Shown here: positions 34,872 to 42,713 of the stretch, piece after piece
How positions within the stretch are numbered: the first letter of the stretch is position 1
Layout of the letters: each line of letters opens with the position of its first letter
Assembly (NCBI RefSeq): GCF_015182285.1
Contig: NZ_PRDM01000002.1
Span: 124,001 to 188,000, forward strand
Reading direction: 5' to 3'
Length of the DNA stretch: 64,000 nt
Source: Flavobacterium hungaricum
GTDB taxonomy: Bacteria > Bacteroidota > Bacteroidia > Flavobacteriales > Flavobacteriaceae
Translations under genes and position numbers: made by a program
The notes under the pieces: generated by a model
What the model was told of the DNA's origin: nothing
Databases searched by the model: none
The model's input: the letters and a program-made list of their open reading frames with translations, nothing else

Positions 34872-35112
34872 TACAATTTAGTTTTTTATCTAAACCCCGG
34901 CAGTTTAAGCTGTCGGGGTTTTTGTTTTTACTATTTTGACCAATACGGTTTAATGATTTTATTCTGTCTTTTGCAATATGAGCATTGGCATGAGAATGCC
35001 ATCCTTCAAAAACCTTACTCTGGTACTCTGTCTCAACAACAGCAATTCCTTGCTTATTATTGAATATATTTTTGGTATTACCTAAATATTTCTCTTTTTC
35101 CAGTTCGTACAT
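34864..35112 (-). pseudogene. Fragment of an AraC-family cupin N-terminus
   Basis: The frame encodes GIAVVETEYQSKVFEGWHSH followed by ANAHI, which resembles the sensor-domain start of AraC-family regulators, but then runs into unrelated sequence and stops after 82 codons. The DNA-binding part is absent. The remnant of the original gene is probably about 34975-35112. It lies antisense next to the 34.9 kb gene; its far end overlaps the terminator. Loss of the rest by deletion is inferred. The gap 35113-35350 shows no gene. Confidence 0.55.
34892..34924 (+). terminator. Intrinsic terminator ending the accessory cluster
   Basis: AAACCCCGGCAG / CTGTCGGGGTTT stem (one G-T pair), 6-base loop and T-run. 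Confidence 0.88.
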
Positions 35113-35350
35113 TTCAGTTTTTGCTTCAATTTTCAGATACCAAAATACTACTAAACCCGCAACTACAAAAGAGTTTCATTTTAATTAGAAAAAAGACATT
35201 TCACTTTTGCATAATTTGTACTATTATACACCTTAATAAAAAGATTGTGAAAAAATTAACCGCATAATAGCAACAAATTACATAAAATTTAATTGTTTTG
35301 TAACAAATTAGAAACACGAAAGACTAATTTATCAAACTTAAACATATACT

Positions 35351-36547
35351 ATGAATACATTTTCATTCAAATCAATGTTTGCAGCTTCAGTATTTTTGGC
35401 TGGAACGGCAGGCTGTTTTGCGCAGGACGTATTAGTAAATTCACTAAAATTAAATGCGAGCGACAAGAGTAAAGAGAATTTTAAATTTACAGAAGTAATC
35501 AACTTAGGAACAACCTCTGTAAAAACTCAGGGATCTTCTGGAACTTGCTGGAGTTATTCTACCAACTCATTCTTAGAATCAGAAATGATTCGTTTAGGAA
35601 AACAGCCCGTAGAATTATCACAAATTTATTCTGCACGAAATGTATATGTTGACAAAGGAGAAAACTACGTACGCATGCATGGAGCGATTACACTTGGAGA
35701 CGGAGGCGCTTTGCACGACGTAATTAATATGTACAAAAAATACGGAACTGTACCAAGAGAAGTTTACACAGGATTGAACTACGGAACCGATAAAAATAAA
35801 TTTGCCGAAATGGCAGCTTTAATCGAAGGCGTTCTGGCAGCAGTAGTAAAAAACCCGAACGGAGAATTGACACCAAACTGGAAAAAAGCGTACGCAGCCG
35901 TAATCGATTCTTATTTAGGAAAAGCGCCGGATAACTTTACCTACAAAGGAAAAAACTATACACCACAGTCTTTTGCAAAAGAAGTAGTAGGGATTAACCC
36001 AGACGAGTATGTAGAATTGTCTTCGTTTACAACTTCTCCGTACTACCAAAAAACTACGATGATGGTGCCAGACAACTGGTCATTAGATCAGGTTTACAAT
36101 GTAAAAGTAAACGATATGACAGATGTTATCGACAATGCATTGAAAAAAGGATATACTGTAGCTTGGGCAACAGACGTGAGCGAGAAATCTTTCAGCTGGA
36201 AAAACGGAGTGGCTTATGTATCTCAAAAGAAATTCGAAGACATGACAACTGAAGAAAAAGCAGACATGTTTAACGGACCAAAAGCGGAGCCAGAAATTAC
36301 TCCAGAAATGCGTCAGGCTGCGTTTGATAACTACGCTACAACAGACGACCACGGAATGCACATTATCGGTCTTGCAAAAGACCAAACGGGTAAAGAATAT
36401 TACATCGTAAAAAATTCTTGGGGAGAAACCAACGACTACAAAGGTTTCTTATTTGTAACTAAGAATTTCGTAAAATACAAAACAACAGCTCTTCTAGTAA
36501 ACAAAGGCGGAATTCCTGCTGAAATCGCTAAGAAATTAGGGGTTTAA
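35351..36547 (+). CDS. C1-family peptidase (bleomycin hydrolase/aminopeptidase C type)
   Basis: Papain-like cysteine peptidase of the C1B group, 398 residues, with a signal peptide (about 1-24), unlike most cytoplasmic members. Catalytic residues are seen: Gln60 and Cys66 in VKTQGSSGTCWSYSTNSFLE, His334 in DDHGMHIIGLA and Asn355 in IVKNSWGE. Likely a periplasmic or secreted exopeptidase. It stands alone and ends at a strong terminator. Confidence 0.92.
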   Translation: MNTFSFKSMFAASVFLAGTAGCFAQDVLVNSLKLNASDKSKENFKFTEVINLGTTSVKTQGSSGTCWSYSTNSFLESEMIRLGKQPVELSQIYSARNVYVDKGENYVRMHGAITLGDGGALHDVINMYKKYGTVPREVYTGLNYGTDKNKFAEMAALIEGVLAAVVKNPNGELTPNWKKAYAAVIDSYLGKAPDNFTYKGKNYTPQSFAKEVVGINPDEYVELSSFTTSPYYQKTTMMVPDNWSLDQVYNVKVNDMTDVIDNALKKGYTVAWATDVSEKSFSWKNGVAYVSQKKFEDMTTEEKADMFNGPKAEPEITPEMRQAAFDNYATTDDHGMHIIGLAKDQTGKEYYIVKNSWGETNDYKGFLFVTKNFVKYKTTALLVNKGGIPAEIAKKLGV

Positions 36548-36573
36548 TTACTCGTAAAGTTTTAATAAAATAG

Positions 36574-36607
36574 AAAAGCGCCGCAATGTAGATTGCGGCG
36601 CTTTTTT
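36574..36607. terminator. Bidirectional terminator after the C1 peptidase gene
   Basis: Perfect 14-bp stem AAAAGCGCCGCAAT / ATTGCGGCGCTTTT with a 4-base loop and T-run. Also suits the convergent operon ending at 36612. Confidence 0.9.
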
Positions 36608-36611
36608 GTTA

Positions 36612-37049
36612 TTATAATATTTTTTTTATTCGTCTTTTAACTGAAGGAGAATTTTTAAAGCATTCGATAACAGAATTAAGTTCGTTTTTATCTAGTACAC
36701 CTTTAATTTCGTAATGAAAATCCAGAATAGGATAAGTTTGAAAGAATAATGTTTTATCAATTTCTTTTAACCAGCATCCATGTAGATAAGTATTTTTTGG
36801 AAATGAAAAACCAGTTATCGAATCCAAAATGAAGTCTGCCTTGAAACAATAAGTTGTTTGCTGAGCGTTGACTAAATCAATACAGCCATGGTTAATTTCT
36901 GTTCCTTCAGGAAAATACTCAATGCTTGATGGTAAAGAAACAATTAGTTGTGTGCCATTTACTTCTTTTAGCAGTAAAAAGAATTTGTTTTTAGAATCGC
37001 CATTTTCAAAAACATAATTTGGAATATGTAATAAAGTTCCATCTGTCAT
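36612..37049 (-). CDS. Hypothetical protein, candidate toxin partner of the Panacea protein
   Basis: A 145-residue protein with a strand-rich first half (GTLLHIPNYVFENGDSKNKF, FLLLKEVNGTQLIVSLPSS) that reminds me of PemK/MazF-like SH3 folds, and a basic end (VKRRIKKIL). It starts 2 bases after the stop of the Panacea-domain gene, so both are on one transcript. In known Panacea systems the partner gene encodes the toxin and varies widely. The call is contextual; no catalytic residue is recognised. Confidence 0.5.
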   Translation of the reverse strand: MTDGTLLHIPNYVFENGDSKNKFFLLLKEVNGTQLIVSLPSSIEYFPEGTEINHGCIDLVNAQQTTYCFKADFILDSITGFSFPKNTYLHGCWLKEIDKTLFFQTYPILDFHYEIKGVLDKNELNSVIECFKNSPSVKRRIKKIL

Positions 37050-37051
37050 GA

Positions 37052-37633
37052 TTAATTAACTCTGAATCCGTTTAAACTTGATTCAAGTTTTTTATGATGA
37101 TTGTAAATAGAAAGCTTTAAAGGATCATTTTGAAGAATCTCTTCAAAGTTTAATTCTACATTAGAACTATTTCTTATTCCTAGTTCAAATTTTTCTAAAA
37201 GATTATGACGAGAAGCTGTATTATACCACAATGAATCTTTTTTGTGTGTAAAATTAACTAAAACATAAGCAGGTTCATTTTTTACCGCTTCAGTCAATTT
37301 TTCTAAAAGATTTAATTCGTTATCGGAGAATTCATCATCATTAAATTCTTTTTTCGATTTGATATATCTTTTATTGTCAATGCTTTTTACTTCGATATAA
37401 TCTTTAAAAACAATAGGATCATCAGATAAGTCAACAAAAACTTCTTGTGATACAGGACCTAATTGCCAAACTTCATATTTGAGATTTAAAAAAGGCAGTC
37501 CAAATTCTTTTATAGAAAACTCGTCGAGTAGGTAAAGAATTTTTAAAAGTTTAGTTTTCGATAGATCTTCAATTCTGTCTGCTAAAAAAATGATAGTATT
37601 CCCAATTTTTTCTATGTCGTTTTTAAAATGCAT
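37052..37633 (-). CDS. Panacea (DUF4065/SocA-like) domain protein, candidate antitoxin
   Basis: A 193-residue protein. The N-terminal part (about 5-100) fits the Panacea domain: KTKLLKILYLLDEFSIKEFG and FLNLKYEVWQLGPVSQEVFV contain the usual K-L-x-K-L-x-Y and Y-x-x-W-x-x-G-P-V landmarks. Members act as antitoxins or, like SocA, as proteolytic adaptors. It lies first in a two-gene operon with the 145-residue protein. Confidence 0.78.
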   Translation of the reverse strand: MHFKNDIEKIGNTIIFLADRIEDLSKTKLLKILYLLDEFSIKEFGLPFLNLKYEVWQLGPVSQEVFVDLSDDPIVFKDYIEVKSIDNKRYIKSKKEFNDDEFSDNELNLLEKLTEAVKNEPAYVLVNFTHKKDSLWYNTASRHNLLEKFELGIRNSSNVELNFEEILQNDPLKLSIYNHHKKLESSLNGFRVN

Positions 37634-37760
37634 ATTTTGGGTGTAAGAAAATAATTATTGCAAAGTTATGACTTTTATTTAATAAATTCAATTTAAGTGA
37701 ATTATAGAGATGATCCAACTGAATTTTAAATGTCTTTTATGTTTGTGATTTCAAAAGAAT

Positions 37761-38162
37761 TTACTTCCCTTTCAACAACCTCTCCAAATACTCCACCTTC
37801 TCTTTCTCAGCCAAAACCAAACGCTCATAAAGTTCCACAACTTTATCTAGAGGATTGAAAGTGCATTGATGATTTTGACTAAAAGCACCTTGACTATTAC
37901 TGAAGTCAGTATCATTAAATGTGTTGAAATAATTGATGACACCTTCCTCAGAAAAACTTTTAATTGCTTCTACTGTAACGCCAAGAGCTTTTGCAACCGC
38001 AATTAACTTTTCATCATCAATAGTTTCGCTGTTTTCTAATACAGAAACTGCCTGCTGGTTTGTTCCCATAGCCTGCGCAAGTGCTTCTTGTTTCATATCT
38101 CTAAGCTCTCTAATTCGGCTGATGTTTCGGCCTATATGTTTTGGTTTTGCTGTTGTAGTCAT
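37761..38162 (-). CDS. XRE-family helix-turn-helix regulator
   Basis: A 133-residue protein with an HTH_3 domain at about 11-65 (IGRNISRIRELRDMKQEALA, MGTNQQAVSVLENSETIDDE) and a C-terminal helix (VVELYERLVLAEKEKVEYLE) likely to dimerise. No target is known. It lies 127 bases upstream of the Panacea operon on the same strand and could regulate it, but a direct link is not shown. Confidence 0.85.
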   Translation of the reverse strand: MTTTAKPKHIGRNISRIRELRDMKQEALAQAMGTNQQAVSVLENSETIDDEKLIAVAKALGVTVEAIKSFSEEGVINYFNTFNDTDFSNSQGAFSQNHQCTFNPLDKVVELYERLVLAEKEKVEYLERLLKGK

Positions 38163-38340
38163 ACTTCAAAGATATTTAAAATTCTTAACATTAAATACGC
38201 CGTAAAAAACATAAAATAATCCGTGTTATACGGTTTTTGAGTTTCTGCAAAAAAACGATTTATGGTTTAATTTCGGCACGAGTCAAAAATACAAATTTTC
38301 TCACAAATTATTTTAAACCAAAATTATAAATCGAAACGCC

Positions 38341-38619
38341 ATGAAAACAGAAAACCCAGCAACAGAAACAACAGAAAAACTAACAGCGTCTCTTTTGAGA
38401 TTTGCATCAGAGATTTGTTTCCAGGGAGAATTTAGAAATCATCCTGAATACTTAACAGAAATTTTCGAATATATCCTCGAAACCGAAATGGGCAACGATC
38501 TCCAATTGCGAACCAAAATGCTGAGTTGTATCAAAACCAGCAGAATGCTCGTCAAAGCGCTAGAACCATTTTCAGACGAAGAAATACAAAACAGCTCTAA
38601 TTTTGTTTTAAGTCATTGA
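38341..38619 (+). CDS. Small hypothetical protein
   Basis: A 92-residue cytoplasmic protein, acidic and helical (LLRFASEICFQGEFRNHPEY, LTEIFEYILETEMGNDLQLR). I do not recognise a family. It has normal coding composition and a clear start, and divergence from the XRE gene suggests its own promoter in 38163-38340. Confidence 0.6.
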   Translation: MKTENPATETTEKLTASLLRFASEICFQGEFRNHPEYLTEIFEYILETEMGNDLQLRTKMLSCIKTSRMLVKALEPFSDEEIQNSSNFVLSH

Positions 38620-38740
38620 TAAAGAATGGTGTAGTTAAACGGTTTTAAGTGTTTTTTGCAGCGTTTCTAAAAATCGGGATATTAGAATTAGTAACTTTAT
38701 ATAGGTTTTTTACTGAGGCATTAATCTAATAGCCGTTACT

Positions 38741-39418
38741 ATGAAAAAGTATGAAGCATTTTTTGGCACTATGGCATTCGTTTTTTCTCTCAGCTGTTTT
38801 GCACAGCAAACCGAAAAAGCCGCTGTCGAAACAGGATCTGCAAACACGATCTTGTTAACAGACAATCTTTCTAACGACGATTACGTAATAAAATCCTATT
38901 ATGTAGAAGAAAGAATCAACAAGCTTTTTGGAGGTAGAATTACAACCTACGAAGTGACCAAATTAGATATGGTATACACCAACGATTTGGGACCCAATAA
39001 TACCCGAACCGTGATTCCGCGTTACGTAAAACGAAAAACAAAAGCGGTTGAGGTTACCATGCATACCCAAGCTCCTGCCGAAGTTTTATCGGCTCCTGTA
39101 GAAGCTGTAAAAGTCGACGTTTTAACCCCCGCCGAAACACCAAAATACATAAACGTTGATGTGGTAGGAACTTATGCGAAAGTGCTTGAAAAAGGCTATA
39201 AATCGCCCGAAATGCTCAGAAAAGTAGCCGACCGATTGTACTTTGAAGGAAATCTTACTGCAGCGGTTGCATATTACTCTCAATTATTCGATTTAGTGAA
39301 AGATCTCGATGTAATCTACTACTATCGTTATGCGCAATCTTTAAAAGCCATAAACGAAACCGAAAAGGCCGATATTTTGATGAAAAGGTTTAAAAGCGAA
39401 ACGTTGACGATGAAGTGA
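38741..39418 (+). CDS. Exported protein with a TPR-like C-terminus
   Basis: A 225-residue protein with a signal peptide (about 1-21, CFAQ). The middle is threonine/valine rich with no recognised domain. The last 75 residues (KSPEMLRKVADRLYFEGNLT, AAVAYYSQLFDLVKDLDVIY) resemble the TPR part that precedes OmpA domains in Bacteroidota envelope proteins, but no OmpA domain follows. Function unknown. Confidence 0.65.
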   Translation: MKKYEAFFGTMAFVFSLSCFAQQTEKAAVETGSANTILLTDNLSNDDYVIKSYYVEERINKLFGGRITTYEVTKLDMVYTNDLGPNNTRTVIPRYVKRKTKAVEVTMHTQAPAEVLSAPVEAVKVDVLTPAETPKYINVDVVGTYAKVLEKGYKSPEMLRKVADRLYFEGNLTAAVAYYSQLFDLVKDLDVIYYYRYAQSLKAINETEKADILMKRFKSETLTMK

Positions 39419-39492
39419 GGACTTTTTTTTGGGAAGTGACAAAGGGGCAAAGTGATAAAGGAGCAAAGGATTTGCAAATCTTCGATTCTATG

Positions 39493-39550
39493 ATCAAACA
39501 TAGCCGACGGTTTTAACCGTTGGTAAGTAATGTATGGGGCTATGTTTGAT
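39493..39550. repeat. Palindromic intergenic element
   Basis: Perfect 13-bp arms ATCAAACATAGCC / GGCTATGTTTGAT enclose an inner hairpin near ACGGTTTTAACCGT. Non-coding. It is preceded by short-word repeats (AAGTGACAAAGGGGCAAAGTG). Confidence 0.75.
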
Positions 39551-39570
39551 AGACAAAAACAATATAAACA

Positions 39571-39600
39571 AAAAAAGACGATCAAATGATCGTCTTTTTT
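39571..39600. terminator. Bidirectional terminator beside the tRNA-Asn fragment
   Basis: AAAAAAGACGATCA / TGATCGTCTTTTTT perfect stem with a 2-base loop. It would end transcription of the plus-strand gene at 39418 and of the minus-strand tRNA fragment. Confidence 0.85.
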
Positions 39601-39603
39601 TAA

Positions 39604-39665
39604 GCTCCCCCTCTTGGGCTCGAACCAACCCCGAAAGCTTTCGGGGCTCTGATTAATAGTCAGAT
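39604..39665 (-). pseudogene. Broken tRNA-Asn, 3' part with palindrome insert
   Basis: Bases 39604-39627 are identical to the acceptor/T-arm end of the two intact tRNA-Asn genes, and 39646-39665 match their anticodon arm with one change (anticodon GTT to ATT). Between them the variable-loop region is replaced by an 18-base palindrome, CCCCGAAAG / CTTTCGGGG. The D-arm and 5' acceptor are missing; the GIY-YIG gene lies there instead, and its stop codon falls within the anticodon loop. Confidence 0.8.
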
Positions 39666-39946
39666 TTGTATCTTAATAGAAGTTTGTCAATTATTTCAGG
39701 ATATTCAGCCAAATTTTCTATATACTTTTTACTTTTCATTTTTTTTATGTGTGCCTCTATTGAAAGTGCTTGAATTTTATTAGTGCATGTAAAATTTAAA
39801 AACAAAGTCCAGTCATTTGCATTTGCAGTATATTTATTAGGAGGTGCGTTTTTGTGAAACTCTAATCTTAAATCGAAATTGCTTGTATACCCAATATAAT
39901 AACGATTGAGTTTTTTAGAATGTAAAATATATACAATATGGCTCAT
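39653..39946 (-). CDS. GIY-YIG nuclease family protein
   Basis: A 97-residue single-domain GIY-YIG protein. The hallmark is split as HIVYILHSKKLNRYYIGYTS (Y-x-L and Y-Y-I-G-Y), with DLRLEFHKN carrying the conserved arginine and histidine, and an NYLK-like end. Its last four residues (K-S-D-Y) and stop are encoded in the broken tRNA-Asn, so gene and tRNA remnant are fused. The start MSHIVYILH replaces a frame beginning inside the upstream terminator. Likely a DNA endonuclease; mobility is an inference. Confidence 0.85.
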   Translation of the reverse strand: MSHIVYILHSKKLNRYYIGYTSNFDLRLEFHKNAPPNKYTANANDWTLFLNFTCTNKIQALSIEAHIKKMKSKKYIENLAEYPEIIDKLLLRYKSDY

Positions 39947-39960
39947 GGATTTACATAAAA

Positions 39961-39993
39961 AAAATACCACTTACAAATCGTAAGTGGTATTTA
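39961..39993 (-). terminator. Terminator after the tRNA-Asn pair
   Basis: AAATACCACTTAC / GTAAGTGGTATTT perfect 13-bp stem, 5-base loop, A/T tracts both sides. It lies between tRNA-Asn and the GIY-YIG gene. Confidence 0.85.
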
Positions 39994-39998
39994 ATAAG

Positions 39999-40072
39999 CT
40001 CCCCCTCTTGGGCTCGAACCAAGGACCCTCTGATTAACAGTCAGATGCTCTAACCAACTGAGCTAAGGAGGA
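39999..40072 (-). tRNA. tRNA-Asn (GTT), copy A
   Basis: On the minus strand TCCTCCTTAGCTCAG... with D-loop GTTGGTTAGAGC, anticodon stem TCTGA / TCAGA, loop CTGTTAA giving anticodon GTT, T-arm GGTTCGAGCCC and acceptor AGGGGGA with discriminator G. CCA not encoded. Identical to copy B. Confidence 0.96.
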
Positions 40073-40108
40073 ATCACCTTAAAGGTAAATATGTTTGCTA
40101 AAAAGTTG

Positions 40109-40182
40109 CTCCCCCTCTTGGGCTCGAACCAAGGACCCTCTGATTAACAGTCAGATGCTCTAACCAACTGAGCTAAGGAGGA
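40109..40182 (-). tRNA. tRNA-Asn (GTT), copy B
   Basis: Identical to copy A along all 74 bases; the 36-base spacer between the two is unrelated. It is first on the transcript, directly behind a good promoter. Confidence 0.96.
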
Positions 40183-40206
40183 AGTTGCTGTTCTTTTTAG
40201 CGAGTG

Positions 40207-40235
40207 CAAATATAATCGAATTTTTAGTTTCTCAA
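40207..40235 (-). promoter_or_regulatory. Promoter of the tRNA-Asn pair
   Basis: On the minus strand TTG (40235-40233), 18-base spacer, TATATTTG (40214-40207). Good fit to the consensus, 25 bases before copy B. Confidence 0.72.
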
Positions 40236-40268
40236 AAATATTTTAACTCTTTTTATTAATTTTTTTTT

Positions 40269-41609
40269 CTACTTCATAATTGCCTTGTAGATATCGTTTC
40301 CGTTGGCGAATAGTAATAGTGTAATAAGTAATACAAAACCAACCATTTGTGCGTTCTCTAGGAATTTATCACTAGGTTTTTTACCGCTGATGATTTCATA
40401 CAATAAAAACATCACATGACCTCCGTCAAGAGCCGGAATTGGCAATAAATTCATTACTCCAAGCATAATTGACAATAAAGCTGTGATATTCCAGAAAACT
40501 TCCCAGCTCCAAGAACTTGGAAAAATGTTGTAAATCGCCGCAAAACCACCCACTTGTTTATAAGCTTTGGTTTCTGGATTAAAAATCATTTTTAATTGTT
40601 TTCCATAACCTATTAACTGATCTTTTCCTTTTTCAAGTCCAACCGGAATAGATTCAAAGAAACCATATTCTTTTGTACTTATTTTATAGTAGCCTAGTTT
40701 CTCTAAAGATTTCATGTCTAAACTCCCCAAAGCGACACCAAGTTTAGCATCTTTACTAACTTTTAAAGTAATAGGAGTTTCTTTTAAATCACGTAGAACA
40801 ACAGCAGGTATTGTTTTTTCTTTATTGACTTCTAAGATTGCTTTAGCTTCGTCAAAATATTTAATCTTTTGTCCGTTAAGAGAAAGAATCAAATCTTTTG
40901 GTTTTAAATTTTGATTCGGAGAATCCTCAGTAACTTTTCCGATTGCATAAGGGTAACGAATACCAATAAGTAGTCCTTTTTCTGTTTTAGACAATTGATC
41001 TACAAAATCTTTAGGCATTTTGATTGTTTGCTGTTGTCCGTTTCTTTCTATCAAAACTTCTTTAGCCATGATCACGTTCATGTTCATGTCGCTGTCAAAA
41101 TTTTCTACCTTTTTGTTGTCAATAGAAATGATTTTATCACCCGTTTTAAAGCCTGCTTTAATCATAGCAGGATTATCAATCGCTACACCATCTTTCAAAT
41201 CAGAATTTGCGATATACGTATCACCGTAAGCAAACGCCATTCCGATATAAATAATAAATGCCAATATAAAGTTTACGGTAACCCCGCCAAGCATAATAAT
41301 CAAACGCTGCCAAGCTGGTTTCGTACGGAATTCCCAAGGCTGTGGATCCTGAGCCATCTGCTCTTTGTCCATACTTTCGTCAATCATTCCAGAAATTTTC
41401 ACATAACCTCCCAGCGGAAGCCATCCGATACCGTATTCTGTTTCGCCAATTTTCTTTTTAAAAAGGGAATATTTAACATCAAAAAACAAGTAAAATTTTT
41501 CGACTCTGGTTTTAAACAATTTTGCAGGGATAAAATGCCCTAATTCATGAAGAATAATAAGTAAAGATAAACTCAATAGAAATTGAGAGAGTTTGATAAC
41601 TATATCCAT
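40269..41609 (-). CDS. rseP: RIP metalloprotease RseP (site-2 protease)
   Basis: Membrane zinc protease of family M50 that cuts anti-sigma factors and signal peptides within the membrane. The 446-residue product has the zinc motif HELGHF (His21, Glu22, His25) in the first membrane helix, GWLPLGGYVKISGM after it, a PDZ pair in the middle (about 130-300) and the second zinc site NLLPIPALDGGHVMF. A -7 element TACTTTTG lies 29 bases upstream. Confidence 0.95.
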   Translation of the reverse strand: MDIVIKLSQFLLSLSLLIILHELGHFIPAKLFKTRVEKFYLFFDVKYSLFKKKIGETEYGIGWLPLGGYVKISGMIDESMDKEQMAQDPQPWEFRTKPAWQRLIIMLGGVTVNFILAFIIYIGMAFAYGDTYIANSDLKDGVAIDNPAMIKAGFKTGDKIISIDNKKVENFDSDMNMNVIMAKEVLIERNGQQQTIKMPKDFVDQLSKTEKGLLIGIRYPYAIGKVTEDSPNQNLKPKDLILSLNGQKIKYFDEAKAILEVNKEKTIPAVVLRDLKETPITLKVSKDAKLGVALGSLDMKSLEKLGYYKISTKEYGFFESIPVGLEKGKDQLIGYGKQLKMIFNPETKAYKQVGGFAAIYNIFPSSWSWEVFWNITALLSIMLGVMNLLPIPALDGGHVMFLLYEIISGKKPSDKFLENAQMVGFVLLITLLLFANGNDIYKAIMK

Positions 41610-41637
41610 TTTAAATTTTTAGTTCGTATTTAACGCA

Positions 41638-41645
41638 CAAAAGTA
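41638..41645 (-). promoter_or_regulatory. -7 element for rseP
   Basis: Minus strand TACTTTTG. The nearest TTG is 25 bases upstream, longer than usual. The gap 41646-41934 shows nothing else. Confidence 0.5.
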
Positions 41646-41934
41646 GCGTTTTCTATTTTAATATAAGTCGCAAGATAGTATTTAAGGTTTTAAATGTTTG
41701 TTAATAATTAAATTAAAATAACGGTCGCTTTTACTTCTTATTCTGTATAGTCTTCAAATTTCTTGCCATGTTAGAAGTGTCTTATGTTAATACAATTTAG
41801 ACTTATGCTGGGCGCTTGTTTTTAAAAGAGATGTCTAACTTCATTTTTTTGATCTTCGAGTTTTTTGAGGGTTTTAGGGGGTGTTTTTTTAATCTCTTAA
41901 ATAAGTAAGTATTAATTATAAAATTAACATAATT

Positions 41935-42255
41935 ATGAATTTTATTAAGCAAATTGAAAGAATTAAAATGATTCATAAATTAATTTGTGGAGAAAAGACA
42001 GGAACACCTTTGTTGTTTGCTAAGAAACTTAGTTTGAGCAGAAGCCAATTGTATAATGAGTTGGAAGTAATAAAAGAGTTTGATGCTCCACTAAAGTACT
42101 GCAAAAAACGAGAGACCTTTTATTATGAAACTCCTTTTGAGTTAATATTAATTTTTTCGCTAAAGACAATAAAAAATGATGAATCTAGAGAAATTTTTGG
42201 AGGTTTTAACTTCCGTCCAATTTTATTAGACGGAACTCTGATAAGTTTGCCATAA
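41935..42255 (+). CDS. Small helix-turn-helix protein at the head of the peptide cluster
   Basis: A 106-residue basic protein. FAKKLSLSRSQLYNELEVIK reads as a helix-turn-helix of the kind in DeoR/HTH_11 regulators, and the rest (FELILIFSLKTIKNDESREI) is short. It precedes two double-glycine peptide genes by 63 bases, so it is a likely cluster regulator. Strongly AT-rich codon use, like the genes after it and unlike its upstream neighbours. Confidence 0.6.
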   Translation: MNFIKQIERIKMIHKLICGEKTGTPLLFAKKLSLSRSQLYNELEVIKEFDAPLKYCKKRETFYYETPFELILIFSLKTIKNDESREIFGGFNFRPILLDGTLISLP

Positions 42256-42318
42256 CAAAAAAGTTCTCGAGAAAATGATTTTGTTGAAATTATTAATTAA
42301 CATTTAAAATTTAACATT

Positions 42319-42489
42319 ATGGAATTAGAAGTAATGAACTTAGAAAGTTTGAATTTGGTAGAGCTAAATGCTCAGGAAGTGCAGGAAACTATTGGAGGGC
42401 ATGAAGGTTGTTTTTGGGCAGGAGTAGGTGCTGTTGCCTTTCCATGGGCAGCAGGAATCGCGTTCGCATACGTTATGATGCAAGATTAA
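42319..42489 (+). CDS. Double-glycine leader peptide precursor 1 (bacteriocin-like)
   Basis: A 56-residue peptide. The leader MELEVMNLESLNLVELNAQE-VQETIGG ends in GG at 26-27, the cut site of C39 peptidases. The predicted mature part (29 residues) starts HEGCFWAGVGAVAF and is hydrophobic with Gly and Ala as in class II bacteriocins. The leader pattern L-x-x-x-E-L plus GG fits the family. The C39 exporter is 2.7 kb downstream. Activity is inferred. Confidence 0.8.
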   Translation: MELEVMNLESLNLVELNAQEVQETIGGHEGCFWAGVGAVAFPWAAGIAFAYVMMQD

Positions 42490-42505
42490 CTAAAAAACAG
42501 AAATT

Positions 42506-42646
42506 ATGAAACTAGAAAATTTTGAATTAGTAGAATTGACCGAAGCTGAATTAAGTTTAATAGAAGGAGGATCTCACTTCAAAGATTTTTTTGAAGGTGT
42601 TGTATGCGGCCTTGGAATTGTTGCCTTTTTAGCGACAGTTGTTTAA
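42506..42646 (+). CDS. Double-glycine leader peptide precursor 2 (bacteriocin-like)
   Basis: A 46-residue peptide 16 bases after the first. The leader MKLENFELVELTEAELSLIE-GG ends at 21-22; ELTEAEL matches the leader of peptide 1 in pattern. The predicted mature part (24 residues) is SHFKDFFEGVVCGLGIVAFL plus ATVV, amphipathic then hydrophobic, with a G-x-x-x-G-like step (GVVCG). Two adjacent precursors suggest a two-peptide bacteriocin, or two independent signals. Confidence 0.8.
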   Translation: MKLENFELVELTEAELSLIEGGSHFKDFFEGVVCGLGIVAFLATVV

Positions 42647-42713
42647 ATTTTCAGAAGAGAATATTTTAAGTATTCTCTTCTGAATTAGTTATAATAAAGT
42701 TTGAATTAAAATT

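Noticed and set aside
39604..39665. Third functional tRNA-Asn
   Set aside because: The 5' half is missing and the variable loop is replaced by a palindrome.
40995..41543. 182-residue plus-strand ORF inside rseP
   Set aside because: Antisense shadow of the conserved protease gene.
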